NCBI GenBank assembly: GCA_017512905.1
Contig: JAFWEL010000121.1
Span: 1 to 34,562, forward strand
DNA length: 34,562 nt
Source: Clostridia bacterium
GTDB lineage: Bacteria > Bacillota > Clostridia > Christensenellales > Aristaeellaceae
Reading direction: 5' to 3'
The translations under genes and the position numbers were made by a program. The notes beneath the pieces were generated by a model. It made no database searches and was not told the DNA's origin. It saw nothing but the letters and a program-made list of their open reading frames with translations. This document shows, one piece after another, positions 1 to 7,658 of the stretch; within the stretch, counting starts at the first letter, position 1; every line of letters begins with the position of its first letter.

Positions 1-180
1 CGAAACGGGAAGCTGCCAGCCAATGTACTCATGGAGTTTCTGATTGGACAGGGCTCCCGTAGTACTCGCAACGAATTAATCGATGCTTTCTCTTACGACA
101 AAGGCCATCCCTCTGCATCTGCTCTTGTTCAGAAAAGAGCCTCTATTTTTTGTGATTCTGTCCCAAGGGTGCCAGCTTAA
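1..180 (+). pseudogene. IS4-like transposase fragment, truncated at both ends
   Basis: Frame 1 is open from the window edge to a TAA at 178. It reads like the N-terminal region of IS4-type (DDE) transposases: a hydrophobic 'LPANVLMEFLIGQGSRS' stretch, then 'RNELIDAF' and 'SASALVQKRASI', which matches the family pattern SAxVQxRxKI. Family resemblance appears to stop near base 150, after which the frame runs into unrelated residues and a stop. No DDE catalytic region follows. This is therefore a relic, not an active transposase. The true 5' end lies outside the window. No terminal inverted repeat could be recognised. The identification rests on pattern recognition only. Confidence 0.6.
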
Positions 181-241
181 TTGTATATATAATTATGCAG
201 GGGCTATTCTGCAAAGTCTTCTGTCTTTTCCACCTGTCATC

Positions 242-1342
242 TTACCGTTTCCTGAAAACGTATTTCCCTTTTCCCTTGCCCGTCACTGCTTCCGTCAGGC
301 CCAGTTGAAGCATCTTCCTCAGCAGCTCCGACGCGGGAGAGGCGGTCAGCCCCAGGGTCCGCATAACGTCTGTCCGGCCAAATATCGCACCATGTCCAAA
401 CGCCGCAAACAGTTTCGCAATGTGCGCTTTCGTCTTCGGCTTTACGCCATCAGGCATTCCAAAATCCTGTTTTTGAGTTTGAATGTCCTGTTTTTCGGGC
501 TCAATGTCCTGTTTCTCCAGTACGCCGCTGATGTGCATATCCCGGTTGCGCAGCTCATTCCGCTCGCCCAGAAGCAGATTCCTCAGAAAGCGTTCAAGGT
601 ATTCCGTGGTCTCCCGGATACCGCTGATGTAGTTGTTATAGTTGGCCCGGACCAGCGCGTTCCTGAAATACCACGCGTTTTCGGCGAAGATATCGTTGGT
701 CACATCAAAGCCCAGCGTTCTCAGGTACTTGATGAAGAAGACCGCTGTGGTGCGGGTATTGCCTTCGCCAAAGGCGTGAATCTGCCACAACCGGGCAACA
801 AAATGAGCCAGGTGAGCGATGACGGCATCCATGTCGCCCAGCGGATACCGATGCTCGCGCTCCATTTGCAGGTCATATTCCAGCGTTGCCATGATTTCCG
901 GCGCGCTGCCGTACTGCACGGATTCCCCGTTCAGCACCCATTCCCGCTTGGAAATGTTATAGTCCCTGACTTCCCCGGCGTGGGGATAGATGCCCGCGAA
1001 AAGCCGGCGATGGATCCCCAGATACTGCACTACCGAAAAGCTGAACGCATTTTCAGCCAGCAGCATCGCAATGCGGGCTGACACCTGGTCGGCCTCCTGG
1101 GTACGGTCCTCCCCCTGCTTTTCGGATTCACGATAGTAGCTTTCGATCAGACGAGCGGCCTCGGGCAGCGTGATTTTTCCTTCGATATTATCCTGCGCCG
1201 TCTGGCGGAGGTACTTCGAGGTCTTAAGCCCATCCACGGCCTGCAGACCGATCGCCGTATACCAGGCATAGCCCAGCTCCCTCATGCCGGGCTCGACGTG
1301 CTGAATATACTCCGAAAACGGGTCTTTTCGTATATCGCTCAT
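242..1342 (-). CDS. Fic family protein (AMPylase-like) with C-terminal winged-helix region
   Basis: A 366-residue protein when started at the ATG at 1342, which has an AGAGG site about 8 nt upstream; the frame stays open further up to 1423 without a better start. The Fic core is at about residues 100-260, with the active-site loop HAFGEGNTRT at 189-198 (canonical HxFx[D/E]GNxR). Fic enzymes transfer AMP or other phosphate-containing groups to a target hydroxyl. No antitoxin gene is adjacent. Residues 276-294 form a linker with three KQD repeats spaced seven residues apart (EKQDIEP-EKQDIQT-QKQDF). The C-terminal 65 residues look like a winged helix ('TDVMRTLGLTASPASELLRKMLQLGL'), common in stand-alone bacterial Fic proteins. 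The target is unknown. The family call is secure; activity is inferred from the intact motif. Confidence 0.9.
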   Translation of the reverse strand: MSDIRKDPFSEYIQHVEPGMRELGYAWYTAIGLQAVDGLKTSKYLRQTAQDNIEGKITLPEAARLIESYYRESEKQGEDRTQEADQVSARIAMLLAENAFSFSVVQYLGIHRRLFAGIYPHAGEVRDYNISKREWVLNGESVQYGSAPEIMATLEYDLQMEREHRYPLGDMDAVIAHLAHFVARLWQIHAFGEGNTRTTAVFFIKYLRTLGFDVTNDIFAENAWYFRNALVRANYNNYISGIRETTEYLERFLRNLLLGERNELRNRDMHISGVLEKQDIEPEKQDIQTQKQDFGMPDGVKPKTKAHIAKLFAAFGHGAIFGRTDVMRTLGLTASPASELLRKMLQLGLTEAVTGKGKGKYVFRKR

Positions 1343-1475
1343 AAAGCCAACCTCTGATCTCTGCCGGTCAACGCCGGCTGCCACTTTGATATTACCATGA
1401 ACAGGCCGTGAAAGCAACGTCATTTTTCATGGCTCCGCCTGAAGTCCTGTTTTCTCAACACTCTGCCGATGATTC

Positions 1476-1601
1476 TTACAATCGTTCGATCATCCTGAGC
1501 AGCTTCAGATAGAAGCCCCGAATGTCGTGCCTGCGCATGAGGCCGCCCTGGGGCCACATATGGTCGCCTTCCACCGTGGGGAAGACGTTCCTTAGTCCGT
1601 G
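1476..1601 (-). pseudogene. C-terminal remnant of an unidentified protein, possibly a hydrolase
   Basis: An open stretch of 41 codons ends at TAA (1476) and contains 'VFPTVEGDHMWPQGG' and 'RGFYLKLLRMIERL'. It has no start codon with a ribosome site, and a stop closes the frame directly upstream. The composition looks like real coding sequence, with a His/Trp-rich turn followed by an amphipathic terminal helix of the kind that ends alpha/beta hydrolases. I read it as the 3' end of a deleted gene. The family is not identified with confidence. Confidence 0.35.
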
Positions 1602-1696
1602 TCAGCCATATTGTTTGTTTCCTCTACTCCCTTGACAGGCATTTCCTCCGGATCGCGGTATTGGTACAACTTTGAGCAATTCTTTTCAATCTTCAT
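1592..1696 (-). pseudogene. Short ORF or gene-end remnant ending in NNMADTD
   Basis: A 34-residue frame ('MKIEKNCSKLYQYRDPEEM...') ends at TAA (1592). The frame is open further upstream, and no ribosome site precedes the ATG, so it is more likely a remnant than a gene. Its last codons lie in a 19-bp sequence that recurs exactly at 12162-12180, where it encodes the tail of the AAA ATPase fragment in the same frame (NNMADT). The rest of 1424-1829 shows nothing else recognisable. Confidence 0.25.
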
Positions 1697-1829
1697 GTGT
1701 TCCATTGCAAGTTCAGTAAAACCGTGTACATGTGTGATGGTTCTGTGACAATCCGTGTGTTATCATATGCCTGTAAGAACGAAACAACGAACCGACTTCC
1801 ACGGAAGTATCGAATAGGAGGTAACGATC

Positions 1830-2018
1830 ATGAAGAAGAACATCATCAAGTCCCTGCTGAATGGCATTCTCACCTTTGTTGTGGTAGCGCTGGTCCAGTA
1901 TCTGGTAAAGGGCGTGGCCCTCACGCAGGCCATCGCCGAGCCATACACCATCTTCCTTGCGATCTCCGCGATCGTTGGCAGCTTCGTCGGGTTCAGCATC
2001 AAGGCGGCTAAAGAATAA
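1830..2018 (+). CDS. Small two-helix membrane protein
   Basis: A 62-residue hydrophobic protein with an excellent ribosome site (AGGAGG, about 8 nt before the ATG) and a strong terminator 20 nt after its stop, so it is a well-delimited single-gene unit. Two membrane helices are evident, about residues 10-28 (ILTFVVVALVQYLVKG) and 40-57 (TIFLAISAIVGSFVGF), with a lysine-rich N-terminus and a short basic tail (IKAAKE). No family was recognised. It stands alone on the plus strand inside a minus-strand region. The good translation signals make it likely real despite its size. Confidence 0.75.
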   Translation: MKKNIIKSLLNGILTFVVVALVQYLVKGVALTQAIAEPYTIFLAISAIVGSFVGFSIKAAKE

Positions 2019-2040
2019 CTACTCGAATCGTGTTCAGATT

Positions 2041-2067
2041 GGAAGGGGCTTTCGCCCCTTCCCTTTT
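2041..2067 (+). terminator. Rho-independent terminator
   Basis: A perfect 9-bp stem (GGAAGGGGC / GCCCCTTCC) with a TTTC loop is followed by CTTTTT. It closes the 62-residue membrane protein gene. Confidence 0.85.
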
Positions 2068-2325
2068 TGTCATTCGCCTAGCATAGACCCATGCAGAAAT
2101 CAAACGAAATCCGATGATCGGCAGTATTTCTCTCCGATGTTTGGCGCGTTTCCACTCCGATCTTTGGCACATGATCCGTTTTAGCAGCTTCTGTTTCAAA
2201 CAGCTTTTGCTTGAGTTTCACATGCGGCTACCTAGTACTCATTCCCAAAGTCCAACAGTTTCTTCATTATTGTCGAAATTATCGAACCCGCCTTTCATGC
2301 TCACCCACAGATCCTGGTCCGTCGG

Positions 2326-2793
2326 TCAGTCCGCCAGTCCCAGCTCCTCACACAGCTTCGCATATCGCGCGACCTCGTGCGCCTTGACCTCCTTCGTCGG
2401 GTCGGAGAGGCTGTGGTCGATCACGTCGGCGTCCTTGAGGATCTCGTCCATGGGGGCGTCCACCTCGGCCTTGCTGTCGTGATGCCATATGGCGGCGCAG
2501 ACGACGTCCGTCTCCTCCGGCGTCGTGATCGCCAGCTTTTCCAGCAGCTTCCGCGCGTAATCCGCGCCGAGTTTGGCGTGGTCGTCGTAGCTGCCGCTCT
2601 TGTAGGCGTATAGGTCATGGAGCAGACCCGCCATCGTCGCGAGCTCCGCATTTTCGCCGCGTTTCTTCGCGAGCACTGCCGCCGCCAGCGCGACGCCGTG
2701 CAGATGGGAAATGGCCTTCAAACGTTTGTCCCCATCCTCCATCTTCTCCAGGACCCTGTGCACCTGCTTCTGCAGATCCTTGATCCGGCTCAT
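2326..2793 (-). CDS. HD-domain phosphohydrolase
   Basis: A 155-residue single-domain HD protein. Visible metal-binding residues are His30/His32, the HD doublet His59-Asp60 (GLLHDLYAYK), His104-His105 (IWHHDSK) and Asp121/Asp123 (LKDADVIDH). The domain fills the whole protein, as in small HD hydrolases that act on nucleotides or related phosphoesters; the substrate cannot be inferred. GGAGGG precedes the ATG by about 7 nt. It is the last gene of the tight minus-strand cluster beginning at 4155, 15 nt after its neighbour. The same frame stays open for 28 more codons past its TGA, ending at 2239. Confidence 0.85.
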   Translation of the reverse strand: MSRIKDLQKQVHRVLEKMEDGDKRLKAISHLHGVALAAAVLAKKRGENAELATMAGLLHDLYAYKSGSYDDHAKLGADYARKLLEKLAITTPEETDVVCAAIWHHDSKAEVDAPMDEILKDADVIDHSLSDPTKEVKAHEVARYAKLCEELGLAD

Positions 2794-2808
2794 GTGCTTC
2801 CCTCCGTT

Positions 2809-2985
2809 TCAGCTTTCAAATCGGCGGATGTCAATCCCCCACAACCGCGCCGCCCGGACGAGATCCTCCGGGCTCATGTCCTCCACGCTGAGCGCGTCCA
2901 TGATGGCCGGGCCGATGCCCCCGCCAAAGCAGGCGGCATAGCATTCGTCCCTCAACGCCTCGCGCAGAGCGTCATAATCAATCAT
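2809..2985 (-). CDS. Small hypothetical protein coupled to the SGNH hydrolase gene
   Basis: 58 residues, starting 'MIDYDALREALRDECYAACFGGG'. The ATG at 2985 overlaps the TGA of the upstream hydrolase gene (ATGA), which favours this start over the longer frame and suggests translational coupling. The body has two acidic/amphipathic helices and a segment 'VEDMSPEDLVRAARLWGID' resembling a small helical domain. No family was recognised. Its position between two coupled enzymes argues that it is a real gene. Confidence 0.6.
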   Translation of the reverse strand: MIDYDALREALRDECYAACFGGGIGPAIMDALSVEDMSPEDLVRAARLWGIDIRRFES

Positions 2986-3536
2986 AGAATTACCCCCAGG
3001 CAGGACACCAATCCTTCCGCAAAGCTCGCGTGTCCCTCTTCCGTGAAGTGCACCCCGTCGTAGGCAAGCGCGATGTCCCATTCGCCCGCATCGGCATACG
3101 GCAGACCAAGCCGTTTCGCCAGCCCTTCAAACTGCCGCGCCAGATTCTTTGATTCCTCCACAAGCCCGTCGTCGGGCACCCACGCGCCGCGCTTCATGGG
3201 CGGCGGACTGATCAGCAGAATCAGTGGCATATTGCACTGATTCAGGAATGCCTCCATCCGCGCCGCTGCCGCCCCGGCCGTCGCGCCTTCCAGCAGGTCG
3301 TTGGTGCCGAGCATCACGATGAGCGCGTCCGCGTTGTACCGCTCCGCGTCCCTGCGGAACTGAAGGATTTCATGTTCCCGTTCCGGAATCATCCGCCCGT
3401 TCTTCCCGTCGTTGATGACCTGAAAGCCGGTCTTCTCCGCCAGCAGCTCCGGCCATGGCGCGGCATACCGTCCGCCGAAGAAGCCGCACGGGTCGTAGCC
3501 ATAGGTGTTGGAATCCCCGAAGCACCAAAGCTTCAT
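2982..3536 (-). CDS. SGNH/GDSL-family hydrolase
   Basis: 184 residues from the ATG at 3536, which has AGGAGG upstream and overlaps the YaiI stop as ATGA. SGNH blocks are clear: block I GDSNTYG with nucleophile Ser9, block III LGTNDLL with the oxyanion Asn, and block V with the catalytic Asp/His pair in DGVHFTEEGH near the C-terminus. These enzymes cleave esters such as acetyl or acyl groups on carbohydrates or lipids. No signal peptide is visible, so it is probably cytoplasmic. The longer frame up to 3563 adds nine residues with no better site. Confidence 0.9.
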   Translation of the reverse strand: MKLWCFGDSNTYGYDPCGFFGGRYAAPWPELLAEKTGFQVINDGKNGRMIPEREHEILQFRRDAERYNADALIVMLGTNDLLEGATAGAAAARMEAFLNQCNMPLILLISPPPMKRGAWVPDDGLVEESKNLARQFEGLAKRLGLPYADAGEWDIALAYDGVHFTEEGHASFAEGLVSCLGVIL

Positions 3537-3991
3537 CTTGTTCCCTCCTGTCCCGGACTGCAATCGAGCAGCCTTCGGAAACTCTCCTCAAACCGCCGGT
3601 CGTCCTCGTCCGTCCGCTTCGCCGGGCCTTTCAGGTGGTTCTTGCTCTTGCGACGGGCCACCTTCGCCATGTGGCGTTCCATCAGCAGGCTATCGATGTT
3701 CTCGTCCGTGTACCATCGTCCGCTCTGATGGATGGCCTTCGCACCTTTTCCGAGGGCAAGAGCAGCCACCCCATAGTCCTGAGTGACGACAATATCCCCG
3801 CGCTGACAGAGGTTGATCAGCGCGATATCCACCGCGTCGGCCCCGGCACCAATCACCCGGATCTCGCTGTAATCCGAGTTCAGGACATGGTTCGTGTCGC
3901 ACAGCAGCACCACGGGAATGCCATGCTCCTTCGCCACCCGTTCGGCGATCCGCGTCACCGGGCAAGCATCCGCGTCAACGTAGATCTTCAT
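3533..3991 (-). CDS. YaiI/YqxD family protein (DUF188, UPF0178)
   Basis: 152 residues beginning 'MKIYVDADACPV', the hallmark of this family, with conserved acidic residues (DADACP, 'VVTQDYGVAALAL') in a PIN-like fold. The C-terminal basic region (ERHMAKVARRKSKNHLKGP, then DDRRFEESFRRLL) is typical. The family is predicted to be a nuclease-like or nucleotide-binding protein; its biochemical role is not established. It sits in an ATGA-overlap chain with the genes on both sides. Its C-terminal third has a partial second copy at 23181-23348. Confidence 0.9.
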   Translation of the reverse strand: MKIYVDADACPVTRIAERVAKEHGIPVVLLCDTNHVLNSDYSEIRVIGAGADAVDIALINLCQRGDIVVTQDYGVAALALGKGAKAIHQSGRWYTDENIDSLLMERHMAKVARRKSKNHLKGPAKRTDEDDRRFEESFRRLLDCSPGQEGTR

Positions 3992-4155
3992 AGGATCTCG
4001 TACTGAAGCATCTCATACTTCAGTTTCGTTCCTTCGTCGATTTCTTCCGGGAGCAACGCCCGGGCGATGAACAGCGGCTCCTCCTCCCCGTCCGTCCTCT
4101 TCAGCCAGGCATAGTCCCCGTCGATGCGGGCGACGATGTAATACTTTGTCTCCAT
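3988..4155 (-). CDS. Small DUF3006-like protein
   Basis: 55 residues from the ATG at 4155. The pattern 'YYIVARIDGDYAWLKRTDGEE...ALLPEEIDEGTKL' resembles DUF3006 proteins: a beta-rich small domain with R-x-D/E-GD-A and LPE-x-x-x-EG. The upstream AAGGAG is 13 nt away, slightly long. Its TGA overlaps the YaiI start as ATGA. DUF3006-type genes are often found beside metallo-beta-lactamase-fold genes, and the gene directly upstream here is one. Function is unknown. Confidence 0.6.
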   Translation of the reverse strand: METKYYIVARIDGDYAWLKRTDGEEEPLFIARALLPEEIDEGTKLKYEMLQYEIL

Positions 4156-4202
4156 GTTATCATTGACTCTCCTTTGACACGATTGTTTCAGCCTGTAGTC
4201 CG

Positions 4203-5003
4203 TCAGATATCTATTCTTTCCAGGTCGTCCGGAATCCACAGCGAACCGTGGAAGTACCGCATTCCCTCCTGCGAATACAGCTCTTTCCGGTTTGAAAGAT
4301 TCTGATCCTCAGTGTGGTACAACAGCAGGTTCTTCACGCCCAGCCGTTCCGCCAGCTCGCAGGCATCCTTCACCGTCGAGTGGTGTTTCTCGTAGGGATC
4401 GAAGATGTCCGCCTGGGAATACAGGCAGAACGCCTCGTGCAGCAGCCATTGGCTTCCCTGGGCATATCGCTCGACGGCGGGCGCCAGAGGCTCGTCGCCG
4501 CAGCAGGTCAGCGCCTCTCCATCCCCGATGTCCATGCGGAAGCCGAACTGCTTCGCCTTGGTGGACCGGATGTCAAAGAAGGTAGTCTCGTGCCCGATGA
4601 TCTCCCGCGTTTCCCCGTCCGTCACCTCGACCAGGTGCAGCCGGTCATCGATGAAGGCGGCCTCCTTCTCCCGCAGCAGCTTGCCCGCCATGTCCCGGAT
4701 CAGCGCCAGCACCTCACCATGGGAATAGATCCAGGCATCGGCCCTGTACTCCCCGTGATCCATGAACTGGCAGATCATGCGAACCATCCAGAGGATGCCC
4801 AGCAGGTGGTCGATGTGCTTGTGGGTCACAAAGATATGGCGGATGTCCATCCAGTCATAGCCCGCGTGCCGGATCTGGTGCAGCACGGCATTCCCGCCGC
4901 CGCCGTCCACCATGAACAGTTGGCCGCTGTCTTCCAGCAGAAAGCATGTGTTGTAGCATTCCGTCACCAGCGCGTTGCCGGTGCCCAGCATCGTCAGTTT
5001 CAT
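4203..5003 (-). CDS. Metallo-beta-lactamase-fold hydrolase, RNase Z-like
   Basis: 266 residues. The zinc motif THKHIDH (His61, His63, Asp65, His66) follows an N-terminal 'LGTGNA' and 'MVDGGGGNAVLHQI', the arrangement seen in RNase Z/arylsulfatase-like enzymes. Further candidate ligands are in 'LLHEAFC' and 'LLLYHTED' near the C-terminus. It is about 50 residues shorter than tRNA-processing RNase Z and no exosite arm is obvious. A role on small phosphoesters or sulfate esters is as likely as RNA processing. GAGAG precedes the ATG. Its 3' end is 47 nt before the DUF3006-like gene. Confidence 0.85.
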   Translation of the reverse strand: MKLTMLGTGNALVTECYNTCFLLEDSGQLFMVDGGGGNAVLHQIRHAGYDWMDIRHIFVTHKHIDHLLGILWMVRMICQFMDHGEYRADAWIYSHGEVLALIRDMAGKLLREKEAAFIDDRLHLVEVTDGETREIIGHETTFFDIRSTKAKQFGFRMDIGDGEALTCCGDEPLAPAVERYAQGSQWLLHEAFCLYSQADIFDPYEKHHSTVKDACELAERLGVKNLLLYHTEDQNLSNRKELYSQEGMRYFHGSLWIPDDLERIDI

Positions 5004-5027
5004 TTTGTTTTCTCTCGTTTCGATCTG

Positions 5028-5561
5028 TTATTGGATTCTGTCATAGGCATAATCCAGCCTGTCGTACCGCTGACCTTCCACTTCAAGCCCGCCCGCATCG
5101 ATCCCTGCAAGCCGCATCCCGGCCTTCTCCAGGATCCGTTTGGAGGCGATGTTGTCCGACGCGCACCAGGCGGTCACGCAGGCGATGCCTTCCTGAACCG
5201 TCAGGTATTCCAGCACGGCCCGCAGCGCCTCGGCGGCATAGCCCTTGCCCCAGCTGGCCCGTTCGATGCTGAAGCCGACCTCGATCTGATTCTTCTTCGG
5301 ATCGTAGTCATAGCCCCCGATGGTCCCGATCATGCGTCCCTCGCGCTCAATGGCCCAGCCGTAGAAGCGCGGATCGGCATAGCTGTCGATGAACCGCTGC
5401 ACCGTCTCCCAGGTCTGCTCCGGCGTGGCATAGGGATTCCAGCCGGAATAGCGGAACATCGCCGCATCCGTTCCGAAGTTCTGGTACAGAAGCCCGGCGT
5501 CCTCCGCCACATGCCTGCGCAGCGAGAGACGCGGGGTCTTCAAAGATATCGTTCCCGCCAT
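5028..5561 (-). CDS. GNAT family N-acetyltransferase (RimJ/RimL-like)
   Basis: 177 residues. The N-terminus 'LKTPRLSLRRHVAEDAGLLY' is the usual opening of RimJ/RimL-like GNATs. Motif A lies in 'EVGFSIERASWGKGYAAEALRAVLEYL' with the acyl-CoA pyrophosphate loop around W-GKGYA, and motif B in 'SDNIASKRILEKAGMRLAG'. It would transfer an acetyl group from acetyl-CoA to an amine of a protein N-terminus, antibiotic or metabolite; the substrate is unknown. TGAGGAGGAAC before the ATG is a strong ribosome site. It ends 24 nt before the RNase Z-like gene. Confidence 0.9.
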   Translation of the reverse strand: MAGTISLKTPRLSLRRHVAEDAGLLYQNFGTDAAMFRYSGWNPYATPEQTWETVQRFIDSYADPRFYGWAIEREGRMIGTIGGYDYDPKKNQIEVGFSIERASWGKGYAAEALRAVLEYLTVQEGIACVTAWCASDNIASKRILEKAGMRLAGIDAGGLEVEGQRYDRLDYAYDRIQ

Positions 5562-5573
5562 GTCCGTTCCTCC

Positions 5574-5620
5574 TCAGCCTGTATAAGCATCCTCCGCCGA
5601 ATGGGGGGAAATCCTGCTTA
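5574..5620 (-). pseudogene. 3'-end remnant of a TIGR04076-type gene
   Basis: Read on the minus strand, this stretch matches the last 15 codons of the TIGR04076 gene at 7094 (KQDFSTSADDAYTG and stop) with substitutions and one extra base. It is even closer to the second remnant ending at 22074. It abuts the stop codon of the HD gene at 5618, whose TAA may have been created at the join. Confidence 0.6.
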
Positions 5621-6274
5621 CAAAACCTTCTGCCCGTTCACGTTCAGGGAAAACTTCGCGCCGAAGATCCTCGCTGCATGTGAACACATCGTCATGCGGC
5701 CGAGAAAGATATCAAAATACTCATACATGGTGCAGATGTTTTCATCAATGGTCAGATACAGCGTGATCTTTTTCTGATCAGGATCGCAGATCAGCCTCGT
5801 CTCTGTCACCGCATAGTTGACCCGGTCATGAATGTCAAACAGTATGGGGTCTTTGGCTCGAACGCGGCTTCTGCGCACGTCGGTCTTGTCCGCAATGATC
5901 AGCGCCGCCGCGATGGGATCCGCCACAACGCCATTGGATTCGTCGTGGTTGGCGATGGCCGAAACAACCCGGACGCGGTCCTGGATGGACATGTCCGTAT
6001 CCTTCAGAATCTCGTTGGCCAACAGGGCGCCATACTCGGCGTGATGGTTCCTGTTGATGGCGTTTCCTATGTCGTGCAAAAACCCCGCAATTCTGGCGAG
6101 CTCGGCTTCATCCGAAGCGTATCCGAAGGCAAGCATGATTTCTGCGGATTTCCCGGCCACAAGATGCGTATGGGCAACGGAATGATCCGTATAGCCCAGC
6201 GCGCCCAGGTTTTCGTTGCCCCTTCGATAGTATTCCAGGATTTCCGGATTCCGGATGATGTCTTCGTACTTCAT
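5618..6274 (-). CDS. HD-domain phosphohydrolase
   Basis: 218 residues. HD signature residues: His31/His35 (DHSVAHTHLV), His67-Asp68 (GFLHDIGNAINRNHH), His77-His78, then 'AIANHDESNG' and 'IIADKTDVRRSR', an arrangement typical of metal-dependent phosphohydrolases with a two-metal or hemerythrin-like HD core. The C-terminal 75 residues form a beta-rich domain ('KKITLYLTIDENICTMYEYFDIFLGRM') of the kind seen in Clostridia HD proteins of unknown substrate. AAGGAAA lies about 9 nt before the ATG. The stop codon falls at the junction with a foreign gene-end remnant, so the last residues may not be ancestral. Confidence 0.85.
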   Translation of the reverse strand: MKYEDIIRNPEILEYYRRGNENLGALGYTDHSVAHTHLVAGKSAEIMLAFGYASDEAELARIAGFLHDIGNAINRNHHAEYGALLANEILKDTDMSIQDRVRVVSAIANHDESNGVVADPIAAALIIADKTDVRRSRVRAKDPILFDIHDRVNYAVTETRLICDPDQKKITLYLTIDENICTMYEYFDIFLGRMTMCSHAARIFGAKFSLNVNGQKVL

Positions 6275-6301
6275 TTCATGTTTCCTTTCTGGATAGCACG
6301 T

Positions 6302-7060
6302 TCAATCCACGGCGATGGCCTGTCCATTCTCCGGCACCAGAACACGGGTCGCGCCGTTTTCGTCGATCCATCTTCTTACATCGGCCCGCGTCACCGTGGC
6401 GTGGTTGACGCTGTCCAGATGGCTGGCGATGATCAAGGCGTCCGGGGATTCCTCATAAACCCTTTGCAGATCCTCTAGGTTCATGATCAGCCGGCCAAGG
6501 GGCACCGTCGCCGCCGCGCAGTTGACGATGATCGCATCGGGACGGTATTTCCGGATGCTGTCGCGGACGCCCTCGTACCAGACCGTGTCCCCGGCGATAT
6601 AGAGCGTCTTGCCCTCCGCCTCGATCACATACCCGCTGACCATGCCCATCCGCCGAACGACCTCCGGCGTGTCGCCGTGTACGCCTTCCACGCGCGTGAT
6701 GCGCATGCCGCCGAGGGCCATGGGTTCGTTCGCAAACCAGCGGACTTGCTGAAAGCCCATCCGGCTGAGTTTTTCCGCATCCACCGCATTTTGCGCGATC
6801 ATCGGCATGTCGTCCGGGATATAGTCCTTGGTCACATGATCCGGGTGGACGTGAGTGACGAGGCAGAAGTCCACGCCCGCGAGGATGCGCTCCGGGCGGT
6901 CCGGCAGCTCGTCCAGCGGGCTCTTTACGCCCTGCATCTCCGGCCTGACCGTGTCCGCTGAAAACCCCGTGCCCCTGTCCTGAAACCAGGGGTCCACCAA
7001 AAAGGCATTGCCCGCGCAGGCGATCTTCACCGTCGCGTTTCTGATCTGTTGAATCAACAT
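6302..7060 (-). CDS. Metallo-beta-lactamase-fold hydrolase, UlaG-like
   Basis: 252 residues of the beta-lactamase superfamily 2 (UlaG/YtkL type). The N-terminal 'QQIRNATVKIACAGNAFLVDPWF' and zinc motif LVTHVHPDHV (His70, His72, Asp74, His75) are clear. They are followed by 'VHGDTPE', 'LYIAGDTVWYEGV' (bridging Asp) and 'IIASHLDSVNHATV' (late His). Members include lactonases and cyclic or phosphodiester hydrolases; the substrate here is unknown. AGGAGAG precedes the ATG. It lies between the TIGR04076 gene (33 nt) and the HD gene (27 nt) and is probably co-transcribed with them. Confidence 0.88.
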   Translation of the reverse strand: MLIQQIRNATVKIACAGNAFLVDPWFQDRGTGFSADTVRPEMQGVKSPLDELPDRPERILAGVDFCLVTHVHPDHVTKDYIPDDMPMIAQNAVDAEKLSRMGFQQVRWFANEPMALGGMRITRVEGVHGDTPEVVRRMGMVSGYVIEAEGKTLYIAGDTVWYEGVRDSIRKYRPDAIIVNCAAATVPLGRLIMNLEDLQRVYEESPDALIIASHLDSVNHATVTRADVRRWIDENGATRVLVPENGQAIAVD

Positions 7061-7093
7061 AAAAGTCTCTCCTGTCCCTTCCGGGCCATCTGC

Positions 7094-7504
7094 TCAGCCC
7101 GTATAGGCATCGTCCGCAGAAGTGGAGAAGTCCTGCTTCGCCAGCCACGCGGCTTCTTCGTCGTTCTCCGGAATGTCGATGCGCTCGATCTTGAAGATGA
7201 CCGGTCGCGTGCCATCATTGCAGCATGCGATCATCATGCGGTCGTCGTTGGTCCAGCCCTTCATGATAGAACCGCCCTGCAGCGCCGTGTAGACATAGCG
7301 ACTGACGGCGTCCCACGCCTCGCCGCAGAATTTGCCGTTCATCAGATGATAGAAGTCATCCTGCTGCGGCGTGCGCTTCAATACGAATTCGTCACCCACA
7401 TTGAAAAACGGGCAGGGGCCGGATTTGGGATCTGCCAGGTATTTTTCCTGATAGTCTGCAAAGCATTTCTTGTCGATGACTGTGATTTTGCATTCGTGAC
7501 GCAT
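7094..7504 (-). CDS. TIGR04076 family protein
   Basis: 136 residues from the ATG at 7504; the frame stays open to 7588 but the family begins at 'MRHECKITVIDKKC'. The family pattern is complete: a paired-Cys start, 'GPCPFFNVGDEF', 'FCGEAWDAVSRYVYTALQGG' and 'MIACCNDGTRPVIFKIE'. The conserved cysteines (GPCPF, FCGEAW, ACCNDG) suggest metal or redox chemistry, but no function is established. The C-terminal tail has two partial copies elsewhere in the window, at 21901-22074 and 5574-5620. Confidence 0.85.
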   Translation of the reverse strand: MRHECKITVIDKKCFADYQEKYLADPKSGPCPFFNVGDEFVLKRTPQQDDFYHLMNGKFCGEAWDAVSRYVYTALQGGSIMKGWTNDDRMMIACCNDGTRPVIFKIERIDIPENDEEAAWLAKQDFSTSADDAYTG

Positions 7505-7658
7505 GTCATTCACCCTTTTCCGTCTTTTTCTCTGCCGATTGCGTGATCTCTCCATAATAGAAGTAGTTTCAAACGACAGGCGATTCACCGAAAGGCGCGC
7601 GGTGAACGCATATGTTACAATCCAGCCCGCACGGGGCGATCATTTCCGCCTTGAACAT

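Noticed and set aside
242..1342. Fic/Doc toxin-antitoxin module
   Set aside because: No small antitoxin gene (Phd-like or inhibitory-helix protein) is adjacent; the protein is the long stand-alone Fic type.
1745..1769. Promoter for the 62-residue membrane protein (GTGACA with downstream AT-rich hexamers)
   Set aside because: None of the candidate -10 hexamers (TATCAT, CATATG) has an acceptable spacing.
4314..5777. 487-codon plus-strand frame across three minus-strand genes
   Set aside because: It spans the RNase Z-like, GNAT and HD genes in antisense; those three have clear motifs and ribosome sites.
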